Positions 5,456-7,653 of a stretch of 7,653 bases of DNA are shown here, one piece after another. The first letter of the stretch is position 1. The number at the start of each line of letters is the position of its first letter. Position numbers and translations under genes: made by a program. Origin of the DNA: Peptococcaceae bacterium BRH_c23 (GTDB lineage Bacteria > Bacillota_B > Desulfitobacteriia > Desulfitobacteriales > Desulfitobacteriaceae); assembly GCA_000961805.1 (NCBI GenBank), contig LADV01000235.1, positions 1 to 7,653 of the forward strand. Direction: 5' to 3'. The notes under the pieces were generated by a model. It had not been told where the DNA came from and made no database searches. It worked only from the letters and a program-made list of their open reading frames with translations.

Positions 5456-6241
5456 TTATGTTGTTTGCGCTTCGACTACTGTGACACTCACCGCTTCACT
5501 TATGGCCTTGTCAGGTGCTTTGGCAATAATCGAAAGCACTTCGTCTTTAGCCAGGATTACTCCTTCGTTTAAGGTCACCGTATAGGCACCTGTTTCATCA
5601 GCTGTCGCTGTGCCAATGACGGTTTCGCCTCTCATGACGCAAACCTTTGCCTCAGCATCAGTAGCTCCTGAAATTGAGGTATCTCCATCCCTGACCATTC
5701 CCATTACTGTCGGTGACGTTGTCGGATCCAGCACTGCGGCTACCGTGACACTCGTGGCGTTGCTCTCGGTCTTGTCTGGTGCTGTGGCAGTTATTGAAAG
5801 CACGTCGGCTTCGGCTAGGGTTACTCCTTCGTTTAAAGTCACCATGTAAGTGCCTGTGGTTTCGTCGGCTATCGCTGTGCCAATTTCAATTTCGCTTCTT
5901 TTGACACTTACCGTTGCCCCTGCTTCAGCAGTTCCTAAAATCATGGTTTCTCCAGCACCGACGGTTCCCATGACTGTCGGTTGTGTTGTTTGCGCTGCGG
6001 CTACCGAGATACTCGATACGTTACTCTCGGTCTTGCCAGGTGCTATGGCAGTTATCGAGAGCACTTCGTCTTTGGCCAGGATTACTCCGTCGATTAAAGT
6101 CACCGTGTAGTCCCCTGTGTTTTCATCAGTCGTCGCTGCTCCAATTTCGGTTCCGCTTCTCTTGACACTTACCGTTGCCCCAGCTTCAGCAGTTCCTGAA
6201 ATCATGGTGTCTCCAGCTCTGACCGTTCCCGTGATTAAGGG
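4913..6241 (-). repeat. Array of five Ig-like coding repeats, 86-92 codons each
   Basis: Repeat starts (P of the PTV/PLI motif) are at 6241, 5980, 5713, 5455 and 5188, giving spacings of 261, 267, 258 and 267 bp. Each repeat reads roughly GTVRAGDTxISGTAEAGAxV, then VxRGxxxIGTATADExTGxY, then VTLxxGVxLxxxDxLSIxA, then APDKxxSxxxSVTV. This is the pattern of bacterial Ig-like domains found in adhesins and surface stalks. Two subtypes alternate: repeats 1, 2 and 4 carry VSVKRS, repeats 3 and 5 carry VCVMRG or VCVKRG. The stop codon lies at the end of repeat 3. Confidence 0.85.
4931..5980 (-). repeat. 525-bp tandem duplication of a two-domain Ig unit
   Basis: Repeats 2+3 (5980-5456) and 4+5 (from 5455) are the same two-domain unit shifted by exactly 525 bp. 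By eye, repeats 2 and 4 differ at only about 22 of 267 positions; repeats 3 and 5 are less alike. This points to a fairly recent duplication, or gene conversion, after an older single-domain expansion. The right-hand limit of the second copy is approximate. Confidence 0.75.
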
Positions 6242-7653
6242 TTGTTCTGTTTTTTGAATGACCTCTCTATCTCTATCACGAGTCGTTCCACTTCCATCAG
6301 ATACAACTGGAATATCGCCTGGTTCTGTAGGAGTATCAGTCGTTGTTTTACCGTTTACGGTTCCACCGCCACTTACTTTAGTACTCCCAGTCGCAGAACT
6401 CAAAACCGTAACTTCTGCACCGCTTTTTACGACGATTTCGGATGTTCCCTTTGTCTCCAATTTGTCGATTTTGCCTGATAGTACGGTAATAGACGAGTTA
6501 TCATCTATAGTTACACTTGGAAAGTTGCCTGCTAACTGAATTAAATCTGGAGTCGTCGCCCCAGTCACCGTAACAGTAGGGACAACCGCGCCATCTGCTG
6601 CCGTTAGCTTTACGCTCCCGCTCAGAGAAACATCGTTAGAGAATGTTCCTTGGAGTTGTACATTAATGGATGCTTCTCGTTGAGGCTGCGCGACCAATGA
6701 CCCTACGTTCGCTCCACTTTGTGATTCTACAGTAGCAGTGGATTGAACTAATGTAGACCCTAATGTTGTTCCTGTTTCTGCAACTACATGGACATCAGAG
6801 AAACTTGACACGACTAGACTATCGGCTTTGGTTTCTTTTAAGTAAATACTGCGGTCTGTACCCGAGAGAACAACAATTCTAGTGGCTTGCACGCCGTCTA
6901 GAGTAGCAGAGCCGTCCTTGCCTGGATCGAGAAATAACGTACCCTTAATACGGATATTCTGTAACGTTACGCCTTCTGCATTGACTAGAAGGTTCCCGTT
7001 GACTGTTTTATCTTTGAAGATTGTCTTGGGAGTGTTTAATTCCACAGCCCCGTCTAAAATGTCAGACTGGTCGGGCTGGACATATCCTAAGCTTTGTATG
7101 GCTGAATCCGACATTACAGCTGTTCCACCTAGAACTACAGGATTCTTAAGGGCTATGTTTGTCTGGATATATCCTTTAGTACCGTCTGGAACTGCTTCTT
7201 TATTGGACAAGACAATTGCACCGCCCAATTTGGCTGCCATCGGAGCACCTGTCAACGAGTCGATAAGGCTTGTATCGCTCCCATTTGCGAAGAACATGCT
7301 GCTACCGATAATAAGGTTTTCGAATTTCTTTAGCACTTCTGTGTTTGTATCAAAACGATCATATCCACCGATTCTCGACGCGTTTGGCAGTGTATCCTTT
7401 ACAGAGTCGGATACAACCGCGGTTCCGCCAATAACATAAGTATTTTTTATTCCTGATGATTTCATGAAATCCGATACAACTGTCGGAACGGAATCTTTAT
7501 TAACGAGCAGAACTGGGATACCTTTGGCAGCCGCAATTGGGGCAATAGAAATTGCGTCGACATTTGCAAATGCATTAGTTACTACTACTTCTTGAAAGGG
7601 TTTAATCGTTTGGATTTCCTTTGCGATATTTACAGCCGTTTCATACCGATCAT
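5456..7653 (-). CDS. Large cell-surface protein with cell-wall-binding type 2 repeats and Ig-like repeats, 5' end outside window
   Basis: The frame is open from the window edge (first full codon 7651) to a TAA at 5456, 731 residues visible. The ATG at 7465 is internal. The first part, about 7651-7060, has cell-wall-binding type 2 (CW_binding_2) features: DRYETAVNIA, VIGGTAVVSD, SRIGGYDRFDTN, VVLGGTAVMSD. This family non-covalently anchors clostridial surface proteins to wall polymers. A region at about 7045-6345 follows, rich in Val/Thr/Ser/Gly with short strands such as VNGNLLVNAEGVTLQNIRI. It resembles a beta-helix or stalk and is of unknown role. A hydrophilic linker (TDTPTEPGD...GTTRDRDREV) at about 6345-6245 leads to three Ig-like repeats. 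The protein should be exported and wall-bound; adhesion or S-layer-like function is inference. The stop replaces a Gln codon present in the paralogous repeat, and two further repeats remain in frame downstream, so the gene is probably truncated. Confidence 0.85.
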   Translation of the reverse strand, partial: DRYETAVNIAKEIQTIKPFQEVVVTNAFANVDAISIAPIAAAKGIPVLLVNKDSVPTVVSDFMKSSGIKNTYVIGGTAVVSDSVKDTLPNASRIGGYDRFDTNTEVLKKFENLIIGSSMFFANGSDTSLIDSLTGAPMAAKLGGAIVLSNKEAVPDGTKGYIQTNIALKNPVVLGGTAVMSDSAIQSLGYVQPDQSDILDGAVELNTPKTIFKDKTVNGNLLVNAEGVTLQNIRIKGTLFLDPGKDGSATLDGVQATRIVVLSGTDRSIYLKETKADSLVVSSFSDVHVVAETGTTLGSTLVQSTATVESQSGANVGSLVAQPQREASINVQLQGTFSNDVSLSGSVKLTAADGAVVPTVTVTGATTPDLIQLAGNFPSVTIDDNSSITVLSGKIDKLETKGTSEIVVKSGAEVTVLSSATGSTKVSGGGTVNGKTTTDTPTEPGDIPVVSDGSGTTRDRDREVIQKTEQPLITGTVRAGDTMISGTAEAGATVSVKRSGTEIGAATTDENTGDYTVTLIDGVILAKDEVLSITAIAPGKTESNVSSISVAAAQTTQPTVMGTVGAGETMILGTAEAGATVSVKRSEIEIGTAIADETTGTYMVTLNEGVTLAEADVLSITATAPDKTESNATSVTVAAVLDPTTSPTVMGMVRDGDTSISGATDAEAKVCVMRGETVIGTATADETGAYTVTLNEGVILAKDEVLSIIAKAPDKAISEAVSVTVVEAQTT

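Noticed and set aside
4913..6241. CRISPR-like regular repeats
   Set aside because: The period is about 260 bp, the repeats are in-frame coding and similar throughout, and there are no spacers. These are protein domain repeats.
5085..6539. Several open frames on the plus strand across the Ig-repeat region
   Set aside because: They recur with the repeat period, are Val/Ser/Thr-rich mirror products of the minus-strand repeats, and lack ribosome sites. They are shadows of the real gene.
6882..7439. A 185-codon plus-strand open frame
   Set aside because: It lies fully opposite the strongly supported cell-wall-binding coding sequence and encodes nothing recognisable.

Overview
The window looks like chromosomal DNA of a low-to-moderate-GC, endospore-forming Gram-positive bacterium (Firmicutes/Clostridia). 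The grounds are strong GGAGG-type ribosome sites, a LysM plus M14 peptidase of the gamma-D-glutamyl-diaminopimelate endopeptidase type, and a surface protein with clostridial cell-wall-binding type 2 repeats. A Desulfosporosinus/Desulfitobacterium-like member of the Peptococcaceae is my guess from general resemblance only. Every intact gene reads on the minus strand, so the description runs from right to left.

Right part (7653 to about 4843): a large exported surface protein enters from beyond the window. It carries cell-wall-binding type 2 repeats, a low-complexity beta-rich region and an array of bacterial Ig-like repeats. The frame is interrupted at 5456-5458 by an in-frame TAA where the paralogous repeat has CAA. 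The same frame continues through two more Ig repeats to a natural stop at 4910, followed by a good intrinsic terminator. Repeats 2+3 and 4+5 form a 525-bp tandem duplication.

Middle (4744 to 3273): a cytoplasmic LysM/M14 peptidase gene. Beyond it lies a stretch with no intact gene. This holds, on the plus strand, the degraded C-terminal piece of a PMCA-type calcium P-type ATPase, with a one-base frameshift and its own terminator hairpin.

Left part (3272 to 1): a membrane sensor histidine kinase with no response regulator beside it, a small multi-pass membrane protein, a very small membrane protein with two CCGG cysteine motifs, and the start of a secreted protein. Two promoters in this part have the same design: three TGAA-type boxes repeated every 11 bp, ending exactly 19 nt before a -10 hexamer. 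One drives the multi-pass membrane protein and starts 2 nt after the kinase stop codon. The other drives the CCGG protein. This is the geometry of sites for OmpR/PhoB-family response regulators. I infer a small regulon in which the kinase and an unseen regulator control two envelope proteins, possibly in a metal or envelope stress response. That is the most interesting system in the window.
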